From Haberlea rhodopensis (lineage: Eukaryota; Streptophyta; Magnoliopsida; Lamiales; Gesneriaceae), in contig CAJQUN010000002.1 in NCBI GenBank assembly GCA_907163345.1, forward strand, positions 42,633,754 through 42,697,753: 64,000 bases of DNA, in the 5' to 3' direction. The position numbers were made by a program, and so were the translations under genes. Numbering within the stretch: position 1 is the first letter of the stretch; each line of letters begins with the position of its first letter. Below are positions 34,822-46,640 of the stretch, piece after piece. A model generated the notes under the pieces. It did no database searches and was not told the DNA's origin. It worked only from the letters and a program-made list of their open reading frames with translations.

Positions 34822-36089
34822 GTAGTACCTGCTGCATTAGGACTCCGCCAAGAAATATTACAACGTGTGCATTATAGTCGCTACAGTTTACATCCTGGTG
34901 GAAAGAAAATGTATAAAGATTTGCATACCCAATTCTGGTGGAAACGCATGAAACAGGATGTGCTGAACTTTGTGAAACGATGTTTGATCTGTCAACAAGT
35001 AAAAGCAAAACGACAAAGGCCAGGAGGTGAATTGAGGAGTTTGGAGATTCCTCAATGGAAATGGGAACATGTTACAATGGATTTTGTTACCCATTTACCA
35101 CGGACTTCCTCTGGATTTGATGCAATTTGGGTAATTGTTGATAGATTGACGAAAGTAGCTCACTTCATACCTTATAGTATGACATTTACTTATTTGAAAA
35201 TGGCTTAGTTATATATACAAAATATAGTGAGACTACATGGTATACCAGTTTCCATTGTATCGGACAGAGATCCGAGATTTGCTTCTTATTTTTGGGAAGG
35301 ATTACAGTCAGCACTAGGGACAGAAGTACGATTGAGTACATCGTATCATTCTCAAACAGATGGACAGACAGAGCGTACGATACAGACGCTTGAGGATATG
35401 TTGAGGGCATGTGTATTGGAATTTGATAACTCTTGGCAAAAATCGTTGCCATTAGTAGAATTTTCGTACAATAACAGTTATGTATCCAGATGGCACCATT
35501 TGAGGCACTGTATGGGCGACGCTGTAGATCACCCTTATATTGGGATGATGTTGATCAGATTGCACTCCATGGACCAGAAATGCTACGTGAAATGGAGGAG
35601 AAAGTGAAACTGATCAGATTGAAATTGCAAGCTGCTCAGGATAGACAGGCTGCTTACGCCAATAAGCGACGTAGACCACTTGAATTCCAAGTTGGTGATC
35701 GAGTATTCTTGAAAATCTCACCTTTTAAAGGTGTGGTACGATTTGGTAAACGTGGAAAGTTGTCTCCACGGTATGTTGGTCCTTATGAAGTGTTGCAACG
35801 TATTGGTACGTTGGCCTATCGATTAGCACTACCGCCAACATTGAGTAGTATCCACGATGTGTTTCATGTTTCACTGTTGAGGAAATATGAACCAGATCCG
35901 GGTCATGTATTACCACCATCTGAAGTACAGTTAGATACATACGTATCATATATAGAACGACCTGTGAAGATTTTGGATAGAGCTGAACGGACATTGCGTA
36001 ACAAAGTGATACCGTTTGTAAAAGTACAGTGGGATCGACGCGGTGTCGAGGAGGCAACGTGGGAGACGGAGCAGCATATGATACAGTAG
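34822..36089 (+). pseudogene. G1 integrase with chromodomain, broken
   Basis: The zinc-binding HHCC region HYSRYSLHPGGKKMY ... CLICQQVKAKRQRPGG is at 34,870-35,030. Catalytic core: HVTMDFVTHLP, then a TAG (35,206) after YLKMA, then SIVSDRDPRFAS and YHSQTDGQTERTIQTLEDML. A frameshift near 35,490 moves into FEALYGRRCRSPLYWDD. The C-terminal GPY/F region (SPRYVGPYEVLQRIG, SSIHDVFHVSLLRKY) is followed by a chromodomain-like end (PVKILDRAERTLRN ... VQWDRRGVEEATWE). Chromodomains in this group direct insertion towards marked chromatin. Non-functional. Confidence 0.95.
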
Positions 36090-36280
36090 TATCCTGAATT
36101 ATTTTCTGGTATGGATTTATTTATATTCTTATGATACTGTTGGTGAGTATGTACTACAATGTTACATATATGATTATGCTTTTTGCTTTATTGTAGTAGG
36201 ATTGTTGGTTTGAGTATATATATATATGCATGTTATGTATATGCAATTTTAAGGACGAAATTCAATAAGTAGGCGAGAAA
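36090..36280 (+). other. G1 3' leader to LTR with purine-rich tract
   Basis: Non-coding between the integrase stop and the 3' LTR. It ends 'aaggacgaaattcaataagt' then 'aggcgagaaa', a purine-rich region adjoining the LTR. This is the expected priming site for plus-strand synthesis, although interrupted by pyrimidines. Confidence 0.75.
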
Positions 36281-38193
36281 TGTAATGCCTCGATATGACG
36301 TATACATGTGTAATATGAAGTAGGATTACTTCTGGTACGATGTGGACTCGGGTTCGGGTTGAACCAAGTATGCGTAATGTCATTCATGAATAAAATGTAG
36401 ATGACAAGTAATAAATTGACTATGTAGATATGAACAATCAAAGATGGTGAGGTAATAACATAGACATGTGGTAGGGACTTAACAATGTTATGTTATAGTG
36501 AATAAGAGACAAAAATGCATCACATAGTTGAAAATTACAATTGATATGAATTTGAGAGAAGTTTCATCTGCATTTGAATTTCTTTGGAGGAGCTTTGGAG
36601 GATATATATGAACTATATTCAGACTTGAAACTCACAATACACCAAAGAGCACCTAGTAAATCTCTACACAAGCACCTCTCCAAACCATTGTTGGTTCTTC
36701 AATCTTTTGCTTGGATTTCACTTGGTAATCAAGCTAGGAAGTTGAGTGAAGTAATTTCATAACTTCTTGGTAAGGAATTTATGATATTAAGCTTGGATAT
36801 GTAGATATCTATGAATGATGTGAAGTATTCATGGTTGGAATTCCTACTTGTTATTATGCAAAGTATTGAGTACTATGATCATAAAAACATGTTAATATGA
36901 TAGTAGAGATTGCATGAAACATGTTGGAATGTGAATTTTTGAGTAGTAGAAGAAAAACCATGAAGATAAGCTCAAAATCGCCATGTTCTGAATTTTCTGG
37001 ACATCGGCGATTGATTGCGAGCTCTATGGCGATCGATCGCCGAGAACAGAGAAATTATAAGGCGGTGAAAACATATGGCGATCGATCGGTGGAAATGAGG
37101 CGATCGATCGGTGGAAATGAGGCGATCGATCGTGAGGAAACAGAACACTTTGGCGATCGATCGCGAGATAGTGGCGATCGATCGCGATGGAACAGAACAG
37201 TATGGCGATCGATCGGTGAAATGTGGCGATCGATCGCCCGGGTCAAGATTTTGAAAAATGTTATATTTTTGTAGAATTTGATTTTGAAGCCTATTGTAAC
37301 ATGTTATATTGTTCATATTGTTGTAGCATCATCACAGGGGACGGGGCAACGAGGCGGTTAGACATTGAAGCCTAATTTATATCGTTTGTGTCGCGGAACA
37401 GATACGTTTTGACGTACGAGTATATGATATTGTTGTGGTGATGATGTGAGCATGGTATCATATGATTAGTGACATCATATTTATGTGCATTCATGATATT
37501 ATATTGTTGCGATGGATGTCACGATAGATGTGTAGCATATGCTTTGGCTGAGATCGGTGCCACGATAGATATAATAGTGTTGGGTATATGCTTTGGTTGT
37601 GATTATTGCCACGATAGGTATGCTACATATGCTTTGGCATGAGAGATATACGCCGGTTGGGTATATGCTCTGTCTGTTATAACATGTGAGGACGGTACTA
37701 TGATATGTGCTGCTAATATGAAGATGTGAGGATGTTCCACTGACATATTGAGCTGAGATAGACATATCATATTGGTCTGGTTATAACAGAATGAGGAATG
37801 AGACATGTCATGACATAATTGCATCTGATGATGCATGATTTAGGACAATCACATTTGATTCTTATAGTGCTTTATCGTTTATGTTTTGTATTGATATCGC
37901 ACTGGGATGGTTATTTATCTATACTCATGTTGTGTGATTGCTTCTGTAGGGACTCATAGACGTGGGAGGACGGGATTGTGAGTTTATTCCGCTGCGAGTT
38001 GAACCACTGCATAGGAGTTGTACTAATCTAGGTTGTTTTACAGTACATAGGATGTATATTATGATAGGATTTGTGTAAGTATTGTAACAACCTAACATGA
38101 GTAAACTCTTAATCAGTGTATGTTTTACTTAATTCTTACTCATATATGTATAATGAACTAATACATAATGAATTAAGTAACAAGGACCGCACA
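36281..38193 (+). repeat. 3' LTR of G1
   Basis: 1,913 bp, TG...CA. It lacks the internal duplication of the 5' LTR and differs from it at many single sites, so the insertion is not recent. It contains nine palindromes (37,007-37,237) and the box variant GATACGTTTTGACGTACGAG (37,401-37,420). Confidence 0.95.
37007..37237. repeat. GCGATCGATCGC palindrome cluster in G1 3' LTR
   Basis: Starts at 37,007 (decayed GCGATTGATTGC), 37,029, 37,078, 37,100, 37,122, 37,153, 37,173, 37,205 and 37,226. Most spacings are 20-32 bp. A 22-bp unit with spacer 'gtggaaatgag' is itself duplicated at 37,078-37,121. Confidence 0.95.
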
Positions 38194-39628
38194 GCGGGTT
38201 TCCAAAAAATTCGAGCTTTAATGATGTTTTTGACACCCAAACTCAAAACCAACACCCCCAACTCCTTCAACACCTCCACTACACCATTTAAAACCAATAA
38301 AAACTTCAAAAACTCAACTTTGGATTTTAACCAAAAATCCCCCAAATCCAAACCCAACACATACCTTAACCAAAACAACAATACTACAATCAAAACGAAG
38401 GTAAAGGCGAGGGGAGGAGATTATCAACTTTTCTTCGAGAAATCTGGGGTTATTAAAACCGGCCCGGACCGGCCGGTCCAACTGGTTCAACCGGTGACCG
38501 GTGCTTGGTCCGGGCCAGTTAACCCAATAAAATCGGCAGTGTAAAAAATTGGTGCGAACCGGTGAGAACCGGTCGAAAATCGGTCGACCGGTGAACCGGT
38601 CGAACCCTTTTTTTTTTTTTTTTAGTTTTCCAATTTTTATTTTGTTATCATCCCTTTTAAGCTTTATCATTTCTTCCTAAATACGTAAATAAAATGTTAC
38701 AGCCATGATTAGAGGTTCCATGTAGTTTATTTATATATATTAGATTTAATTTTGTATTGCATCAACTCCATAAAACTATGAGTTTTAACATTTACCCATT
38801 ATATATTTGTGATATTTGTATCAGTCTTATATATAAATGCAAAAAGTAATATATTGTATCAAAAAATAAAAATCTCTTAATTTTGATAATCAATACTAAA
38901 GTATTTGTAATAATATAGTAGCCCATTATTGAATAATATAATACAGATTTGGTGTATACATGACTAATTAGTGTATTTGTAATTAATTTCTTTTTATATA
39001 AAGTTTATATTTACAACAAAATAGTTATAAACTTAAATAGATGAAATTATTGAAAGAGTGTGTAAAATATTGGTCTCCATGCTATATTACTACAATGATA
39101 TTTCTTTTATTATTATGAACGTTTGAAACACATGTTATAAATATTTTATAAAAAATAAATATAGATATTACATCATGATGATGTCACACCTGTTGAACCG
39201 GTGGTTTAACCGGTTGAACCGATCGAACCTGTAACCAGTAAGGGCACCGATTTTATGTCGGGTCCGGTTTTGAAAACACTGCCTCTTGGTATATATAGTA
39301 TCAATGCTCCAAAACACCAATACCTCCACAAATACATCATGATTCATTAAAAATCATCTGTTTTTAATAATTACCTCTCAATCTCTATTTTCATTACCAG
39401 CCCCAGTACAAGGTACTCCGGGCCCCAGATCCCACCAAAAATCCAATTCCGAGGTTTTTCACCACGATGAGAATACAATCTCACCAATTGGATCCAACGA
39501 ACCCAAAATACCCGATTTAACATTCTCGGGTGCTCCAACACCGCAATTAATTCATAATTGCCACAATTAAAATCCATTGAGGATCATTACCACACCGGGA
39601 TTAACGTCATTGATCCCCGGGCATCACA
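38194..39628 (-). repeat. 3' LTR of T, right part (after G1)
   Basis: Continues the T LTR; the element-sense start TGTGATGCCCGGGG is at 39,628. It aligns with the D LTR start (TGTGATGACCAGGG ... GTTAATCCCGG) and at 'gatttttaatgaatcatgat' near 39,335-39,360. A TATA-like 'actatatatacc' (element sense) lies near 39,291. It is interrupted by a hAT-like element at about 38,445-39,281. Confidence 0.75.
38445..39281. mobile_element. Non-autonomous hAT-like element in T LTR
   Basis: An AT-rich 0.8-kb core is bracketed by outward ends: 'GGGTTATTAAAACCGGCCCG' on the left and, on the minus strand from the right, CAGTGTTTTCAAAACCGGAC. Both subterminal regions are packed with 'accggt/ccggtt' strings. It has no coding capacity. 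The D LTR shows no such insert at the matching position just downstream of the TATA box. Clean 8-bp duplications were not found, so the exact ends are uncertain. Confidence 0.55.
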
Positions 39629-41747
39629 ATTATCCCCCACTAATAAAATTTCATCCTCGAAATTTGCACAGGCGTGTTTCACGTAACGCCGAGACCACAC
39701 AATCTACATTGTCGAATCATGAACATATCATAAACGACACCCCAACCGCGAGGACACCGACCTCGCACCAAACCTGCGGAATGGAGTACACCTCTCAAAC
39801 CACCACAATCTCAAAAGAACGTCGGCATACCCCGATGCTAACCACCCAAAAGCAGCCAGTCAACCCTAACAGCTAACCAAACGAATCATTCGTGATTCCG
39901 ATGTAGATATCGCCCCAATGATATCTCTATGACATAGCCAACGATGTTAAACATCCATCGTTACCCAAAGAAACCACCAGTACACAACAGTGTACCTGAA
40001 CTACATCTTGTTCCCATTTTTCCAAATCCATCTCCAATAGAGGAGTAGTTGCACCACTTTGCAACACGGATCGGGCAACTCACGGCCACCGATCAACAAT
40101 AAACACATCTCAAAGATGTCTACATCCATGTGTTTCCAAGAAATCATATCTTGTCCAAACACACTATCGAGACTCCACAAAGTCTCATGTTCTCGAAAGG
40201 ACATGCAAAAAAATTAATTGCATTCCCGTCACACGTGTCAACCACGACACCTAACAAATTCGAATTATGGACATCCCTCGTTCACCCTCAACAATCCCAA
40301 AACAGGGAGGCTATCTAATTATCCGGTAAAGAATTACCATGACCCCAAAATACTACATTTCCTCCTCAGAGGAAGTCAATCAGACCTCACGATCCTTCTT
40401 CAGAATACATCGTGTCATTGAGATTACTAATCTCAAGGTGCCACAATCTCTCACCGGAGATTCATTCATCCAAGCATACAAAACCAATGCTCGACGAGTA
40501 CCAAAAAATGCTGGCATTCGTATACACACACCAGTACACATGCCTAAGCACCAATACTACATGCATACTCAATGCACCTGGCTAGGGTATCTCTAATCAT
40601 ACCCATGAGCTCCAAATACAACTGTCAATCCTCGGTTATTCTCACCCAGTGGAGAATAATGATTGACAAACCAAAAGCCAAAGGGTGTGATTCCAACATC
40701 AACACCACACAAACCAATTCAACGAATCTTCCAAAGATTCCCAATAGGTATATGAATACCGCCTTCCTCATAAGGAAAGTGTCATGAACCATGACCCTCC
40801 AACCTCGAACCACCGTTCGGAAGCCTGGATATATTTATACTAAAATATATCTCGGAAACAATAAATACCCAATAGGTTCAGAATAGTGCATCAATGCCAC
40901 TATTACCAAATCGAAAACCGTATACACATCTAACGATGTTCTGTACTAGTACCATAGTACTTCACAATTTCGAGCATTTCCCTGGAGACGTCTCCTCGTA
41001 CGTCTCTCAGAAATAAAAGCCATTACTTAGCCCAACACCAGTAATGCTTACCATGGCTGATTCACAGTCAACCCACGACCGATACCAGCTGTCTCCATGA
41101 CAGTACAATCCAAATCTCTCCAAGAGATAAAATCAATATAGTAGTGTTACCCCACTAACTATATCCCACAATTCCAATTGTGACTCCCGTTGCATTCCAT
41201 ATGCAAAGATGCTCAACCAGAGCTAACAACGACTTGTCGACACTCACGTTGGTATTCCCAACAAAATTGAGTTGTCCTGGTACAAGTCCCTCAAAACATT
41301 TGACGTATAAACGTCCCCGTGAGGTATTTTCTGCCTCAAACCTTAAGCCGCAAAGTGACTACAAGAGTCCACTAAAACCCTCATCGTATCATCATACGAT
41401 TTATCAACTCGGTTCCAACGAGCAGTATAACGGCTACAACAAGCACACTATATCACTGCAATAATATCTGGCTAGCAAATCGCTGCCTCCTTACGTTTAT
41501 ACCAAACCTACCAACGTATCATACGTTCCATCCCGGTACACATACCGTAACATCCATTAGAGTAGTGGGTCATCACCCAATGTTTCTCTAATACCAATGC
41601 ACAAAGGACATTCCAGTGTCCTTGCTCAATCACAAGGCAATCCTACCCACCCACTAGGATTTAACCCACACCCTCATGGGTAGGTGTGACCATGTCTACC
41701 ACACGTCACATCGACAAGAGCGAGTAGTTTCCTCAATAACTATTCCT

Positions 41748-43013
41748 ACTAACAATCACTTGGCCATAGACATCCCAGCGAGTATACCCAAAGGTACCAC
41801 TACTCGTAAAAATATTTACCTCAAATGCATGATGCGGTACACTCACCGGTACAGAGCATCCAATAATTCTTCGAACAACCTGCTCGGCATAATGGTCTCG
41901 TCAACTAGTGATCCAAACAGTACCATGTGCTCACCATTGGCACTCAAACCATATGACTAAATACATATACATAAATGTATTATTCATCGAAACGACGCTA
42001 CACGTCTACATGGAATATCCACTATGTCATCGTCATCCCGTGACGGTACATGTCAACATGTGACATCCAAAATAACATCGTCAATTCGTGACGGTACCTA
42101 TCGATACACGACATCCATAATCTCATCATCAAACACGCGACGGTATATGTCAATACACGATATCCATGATCCCATCGTCAAACACGGGACGGTATATGTT
42201 TATTAACGCATGCCATCCACAATAATGCTAATAAAATAGCAATATACTATAAATCGTGGCTAATAAGATAGCGGCATACCTGTCTCCGTCGTCCAACAGT
42301 GGTACGCAATCAACACCCACCGCTCGAAGGCGGCGTGATCCCATGCTACGTACATAACGGCATAACCCATCGCTATAGAATCAGCGGCATAAATCATCGT
42401 TATAGATATCTGGCGGTATGAACCATGGCCATAGATGTAGCGGAATGACCCATCGCTATGAATACCCGGCGGCATAAACCATCGCCAATAGAATAGCGGA
42501 ATGAACCATCGCTATGAATACCCGGCGGCATAAACCATCGCCAATAGAATAGCGGAATGAACCATCGCTATCAATACCCAGCGGCGTAAACCATCGCCAA
42601 TAGAATAGCGGAATGAACCATCGCTATGAATACCCGACGGCATAAACCATTGCCAATGGAATAGCGGAATGAACCATCGCTATGAATACCCAGAGGCATA
42701 AATCGCCAATAGAATAGCCAATCCCTAATCTTGTTACAGCTGTGTATTTTGTTGAGCCTTAAATGCATGGTTGTGTTTAATGCTTTAATTTATCTCCGGA
42801 TTATTTTTGAGTTTTGATGATCAACAAAACTTGTGTTTGTTATACTAATGTATCTACTTAGTGTGTAGATTAATTGATTAAAAAGTGGATTGATTGAAGA
42901 AAATCAAGTGTGCAAAACCTGGGCTGGATCGCCCCAGGCGATGGCTGCCATGAAGGCATCGCCACGCGCATCGACAGAGGCTACGCCGAGGCTCGCGTGC
43001 ACGGGGAGTTCGA
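41748..43013 (-). repeat. Tandem duplication in T, unit 1
   Basis: 1,266 bp starting 'actaacaatcacttggcc'. It is repeated from 43,014 with only scattered differences. Its end carries the first 264 bp of the Copia-like LTR (42,750-43,013), cut off where unit 2 begins. Confidence 0.9.
42250..42720 (-). repeat. 55-bp minisatellite of T (unit 1 copy)
   Basis: Repeats of 'aatagcggaatgaaccatcg', 'ctatgaatacccggcggcat' and 'aaaccatcgccaatag' in tandem, about 55 bp per unit, more degenerate before 42,470. The matching copy is at 43,515-43,985. On the opposite strand they resemble the 59-bp units in D (52,898-53,110). Confidence 0.9.
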
Positions 43014-44260
43014 ACTAACAATCACTTGGCCATAGACATCCCATCGAGTATACCCAAAGGTACCACTACTCGTAAAAATATTTACCTTAAATGCATGATG
43101 CGGTACACTCACCGGTACAACGCATCCAATAATTCTTCGAACAACCTGCTCGGCATAATGGTCTCGTCAACTAGTGATCCAAACACTACCATGTGCTCAC
43201 CATTGGCACTCAAACCATATGACTAAATACATATACATAAATGTATTATTCATTGAAACGACGCTACACGTCTGAATATCCACTATGTCATCGTCATCCC
43301 GTGACGGTACATGTCAACATGTGACATCCAAAATAACATCGTCAATTCGTGACGGTACCTATCGATACACGACATCCATAATCTCATCATCAAACATGAG
43401 ACGGTATATGTCAATACACGACATCCATGATCCTATCGTCAAACACGGGACGGTATATGTATATTAAAGCATGACATCCACAATAATGCTAATAAAATTG
43501 CAATATACTATAACTCATGGCTAATAAGATAGCGGCATACCTGTCTCCGTCGTCCAACAGTGGTACGCAATCAGCACCCACCACTCGAAGGCGGCGTGAT
43601 CCCATGCTACGTACATAACGGCATAACCCATCGCTATAGAATCAGCGACATAAATCATCGTTATAGATATCTGGCGGTATGAACCATGGCCATAGATGTA
43701 GCGGAATGACCCATCGCTATGAATACCCGGCGGCATAAACCATCGCCAATAGAATAGCAGAATGAACCATCGCTATGAATACCCGGCGGCATAAACCATC
43801 GCCAATAGAATAGCGGAATGAACCATCCCTATCAATACCCAGCGGCATAAACCATCGCCAATAGAATAGCGGAATGAACCATCGCTATGAATACCCGACG
43901 ACATAAACCATCGCCAATGGAATAGCGGAATGAACCATCGCTATGAATACCCAGCGGCATAAACCATCGCCAATAGAATAGTCAATCCCTAGTCTTGTTA
44001 CAGCAGTGTATTTTGTTGAGCCTTAAACGCATGGTTGTGTTTAATGCTTTAATTTATCTCCGGATTATTTTTGAGTTTTGATGATCAACAAAACTTGTGT
44101 TTGTTATACTAATGTGTCTACTTAGTGTGCAGATTAATTGACTAAAAAGTGGATTGATTGAAGAAAATCAAGTGTGCAAAACCTGGGTTGGATCGCCCCA
44201 GGCGATGGTGATCATCGTCCCAGGCGATGGCTGCCAGGAAGGCATCACTACGCTCATCGA
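43014..44260 (-). repeat. Tandem duplication in T, unit 2
   Basis: The second unit starts 'actaacaatcacttggcc' and runs through the same minisatellite into the complete Copia-like LTR at 44,014. Similarity to unit 1 fades within that LTR at about 44,200-44,260. Confidence 0.85.
43515..43985 (-). repeat. 55-bp minisatellite of T (unit 2 copy)
   Basis: Second copy of the 42,250-42,720 array with the same order of variant units. Confidence 0.9.
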
Positions 44261-45239
44261 TGGGCTGATCGCCTGAGGCGATGCATTGAACGCCTGAGGC
44301 GATGGAATATTTTGAGCAGCTGAGGCTACAACATTGATTTGTGGGACTGATCGCCTGAGGCGATCCAGGCATCGCCTGAGGCGATGCGTGATTTTTGCTG
44401 ACCGTTGGGGCGCGGCGATGGTGATCGCCCGAGGCGATGGCTGAGGCAATCGAGGAGTGATTTCAGCCTTTTGTGTAGCAACGGCTAGTAGGAGCCTAGG
44501 GGGCCTCCTACACTATAGATATTGATGCTTTGGAGCATTTTGAAGACAAGAAACAAGCCTACAAACTTATACAAAGCTTTGCTTATTCAAAATTTATATA
44601 GCTTTGCAATCTCCATACATTGTTGTTGTATTGGAGCTTGTAATTCTTGTATTCTGTGTGAGTCTTGTTTCTTCGTGTTGGTACACCGTGAAGGTGTTTG
44701 TTGAGTTGTTGTAAGGTCCTCCAACACCAAAGCAAGTTGGAAATTGTAAAGTCATCAACAAGTAAAGTTGGTGCATGTGTTGTGGCTATCCCAAAGCCCT
44801 TAAGGCCAAGAAGACTCGTGAAGAGTGTTGGTAACTCGGGAAGAGTTTTGTGTGGCTATCCTTAGAGCCCTTAAGGCCAAGAAGACTCGTGAAGAGTGTT
44901 GTGCTCGTGAAGAGCTTTGTGTACTCGGGAAGTGTGTGTTGTGGCTAACTTGGAGCCCTCAAGGCTTAGATCTTTCGTTATAGTGGAACCTTGGTTGGAA
45001 GTTATCTAACCGGGAAGAGGAGACGTAGGCGATTCATCGCCGAACTTCTATAACAAATATCCTTGTCATTTACCGCTTTATTACATTACGCATTTATTTA
45101 TTTATTTACTTCTTCTTTTTATTTATTTATCGATTGACTTAAGCCTTCCGCAAGCGCAAACTCTTTTATTTTTGCAAACTCATTTTAAAAAGTTAAAGTA
45201 GCCAATGAACCCCATTTACCCCCCTCTTCGGTTCCAACA
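44014..45239 (+). mobile_element. Solo LTR, Copia-like, with target duplication TATTT
   Basis: 1,226 bp from TGTTGAGCC to GTTCCAACA, flanked by TATTT at 44,009-44,013 and 45,240-45,244. The end region 'catttacccccctcttcggt' resembles plant Copia LTR ends. No internal region or second LTR is present, so it is a solo LTR left by recombination. 44,180-44,460 carries at least six 'CGCCTGAGGCG'-type palindromes. Orientation is taken from the position of the C-rich end. The flanking T sequence 'tattttaatgcac' resumes directly. Confidence 0.85.
44180..44460. repeat. CGCC(T/C)GAGGCG palindrome cluster in solo LTR
   Basis: 'GATCGCCTGAGGCGATG'-like strings (key core CGCC-TGA-GGCG) occur repeatedly, for example near 44,268, 44,290, 44,350, 44,371 and 44,426, with CGCCCCAGGCG variants near 44,194. 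Each can form a short stem. Confidence 0.85.
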
Positions 45240-45244
45240 TATTT

Positions 45245-45740
45245 TAATGCACCTCGTTTGTCATGACCGCGGCACTAATACCCCTCGCTTCGACATATCA
45301 GCGGCATTGAATAACCTCGCTCAAATGCGACATGCGGCAATACCATCACTTCAACATTTGGCGACAAATATTCTTTCCTCGCTACGATATGACAGCGGCA
45401 AGTATTTTATCATCGCGTCAAGTGACAGCGGCAAAGCAATTAAAATCATCACTCGTTCATATCAACGACTCATGGGATGTTCACCAAGCATCCAATCTAT
45501 ACCTGCACCACAATGTATAATCCATATCCCAATATGCATCACTATGAGTGTATTTTAATGCACTTCGCTTCAAATGTGACATGCGGCCTCACTTCAACAT
45601 TTAGCGGCAAAGCATTAAAATCATCACTCCAATATATGTGCAATCACAATGAGTGTATTTTAATGCATCTCGCTTTAAATGTGACATGCGGCAATACCCT
45701 CGCTTCAATATTTAACCGCAAAAGCATTAAAATCATCACT
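45245..45740 (-). repeat. Degenerate 'gcggcaa' repeats of T
   Basis: Irregular units built on 'tattttaatgcacctcgctt', 'aaatgtgacatgcggcaata' and 'aaagcattaaaatcatcact', roughly 90-115 bp apart, near the primer-binding-site side of T. They are diverged relatives of the other T repeats. Confidence 0.7.
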
Positions 45741-46198
45741 CCAATATATATGCAACCACAATGCACAATCCATAATGTATATAAAATATATGTTACCGTT
45801 TGGTGCCCGTCAATCCTGGCCTTAGCCCTCCATGCCAAAGCGTCCCTACATGAACGATTCCAAACCATGAGCATATAATAATCCATATTCACCACTATAT
45901 GATTATAAACGGTAAATGCATAAACCACAAGTACAAAGTACTTCTTGTATCCCAATGCATTTCAAAATGCTCCATTTGGTTGTCCATGTACCACAACTCA
46001 CAATCATAATCAACATATTACATTATGATTCCTTAGATGTCATGACATATAATTGTTCCATTATGATTACATATCATAAACGCACATAAACCAAATAGTT
46101 GTGTCACACAACACAAACTACCATCATGCATAATAATGTGATATTCATTTCCATCAATGTATTCATAGGCTCTCTACAGCCCCAAAGAACAAACCACT

Positions 46199-46210
46199 GC
46201 TCTGATACCA
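46199..46210 (-). promoter_or_regulatory. Primer binding site of T
   Basis: Minus strand TGGTATCAGAGC, four bases from the LTR end at 46,215; complementary to initiator tRNA-Met. Confidence 0.9.
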
Positions 46211-46214
46211 CTAA

Positions 46215-46640
46215 TGTAAGGACTCCAAGCCCTTAACCCATTATTGGTGTATTAAATCATGCATTCAGTGTATACAATCATATAACAGGGGAATTATATA
46301 ACATGCAATCATGATCACATACGATCTATAAAATTTCTTGCAGTTTCCATTCAATTTACCGGCTTTCCCCCAACCAATTCCACGTACACAGCATGTGTCC
46401 TTATAATACACTAACATGTCCTCAATTCATTTAGCAATTCCTAAATAATTGCATGCAACACATAAATGAAAAGAGAAAGGCCATTGCCTTCTTTATACAA
46501 CTCATATAGACATAATAGTGCTCACATGCGAGCATCAAATAAGCGTGTGTATATCTAATGTATAAAATACCATGCAAGATATCAGCTTCGGTACATCGAT
46601 CCTGGAAGTACCTCCAATCTACAGCTCGATCTCAACTCCG
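46215..46640 (-). repeat. 5' LTR of T, terminal part
   Basis: Starts TGTAAGGACTCC next to the primer binding site. From 46,320 it matches 27,788-28,108 closely. It is cut at 46,640 ('ctcaactccg'), after which unrelated sequence follows. Confidence 0.85.

Larger units (their letters stand above)
29220..38193 (+). mobile_element. Complete Ty3/Gypsy chromovirus 'G1' (inactive)
   Basis: 8,974 bp, flanked by GCGGG target duplications (29,215-29,219 and 38,194-38,198). The LTRs start TGTAATGCC and end in CACA. It has an initiator-Met primer binding site at 31,452-31,463, then gag, protease, RT, RNase H, integrase and a C-terminal chromodomain, and a purine-rich tract before the 3' LTR. Stops and frameshifts break the coding region in at least eight places. 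A Tekay/Del-like chromovirus is likely from the PBS, the chromodomain and the 'aggacgaaattc' 3' end. Confidence 0.95.
39629..46214 (-). mobile_element. Non-coding internal region of T
   Basis: From the polypurine side (39,629-39,660, 'agtgggggataat' on the minus strand, then 'tcgaggatgaaattttatta') to the primer binding site (46,199-46,210). No gag or pol. Parts align with the D internal region on the other strand, for example 41,640-41,830 with 53,815-54,010. It carries minisatellites, a 1.27-kb tandem duplication and a solo Copia-like LTR. Confidence 0.75.
27788..46640 (-). mobile_element. Non-autonomous Gypsy-type LTR element 'T' with nested insertions
   Basis: Minus-strand element. The 3' LTR is 27,788-39,628, split by G1 (29,220-38,193) and a hAT-like element. 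The internal region is 39,629-46,214. The 5' LTR starts at 46,215 and is interrupted at 46,640; its continuation is probably 48,232 onward. It has an initiator-Met primer binding site, and a polypurine tract with 'tcgaggatgaaattttatta' next to the 3' LTR. No gag or pol is present. LTR and internal sequence are homologous to element D on the other strand. Confidence 0.75.

Noticed and set aside
38116..38544. 142-codon frame across the G1 LTR end and T LTR
   Set aside because: It crosses the LTR/target-duplication boundary at 38,193, so it cannot be an ancestral gene. Low-complexity Asn/Lys/Thr content.
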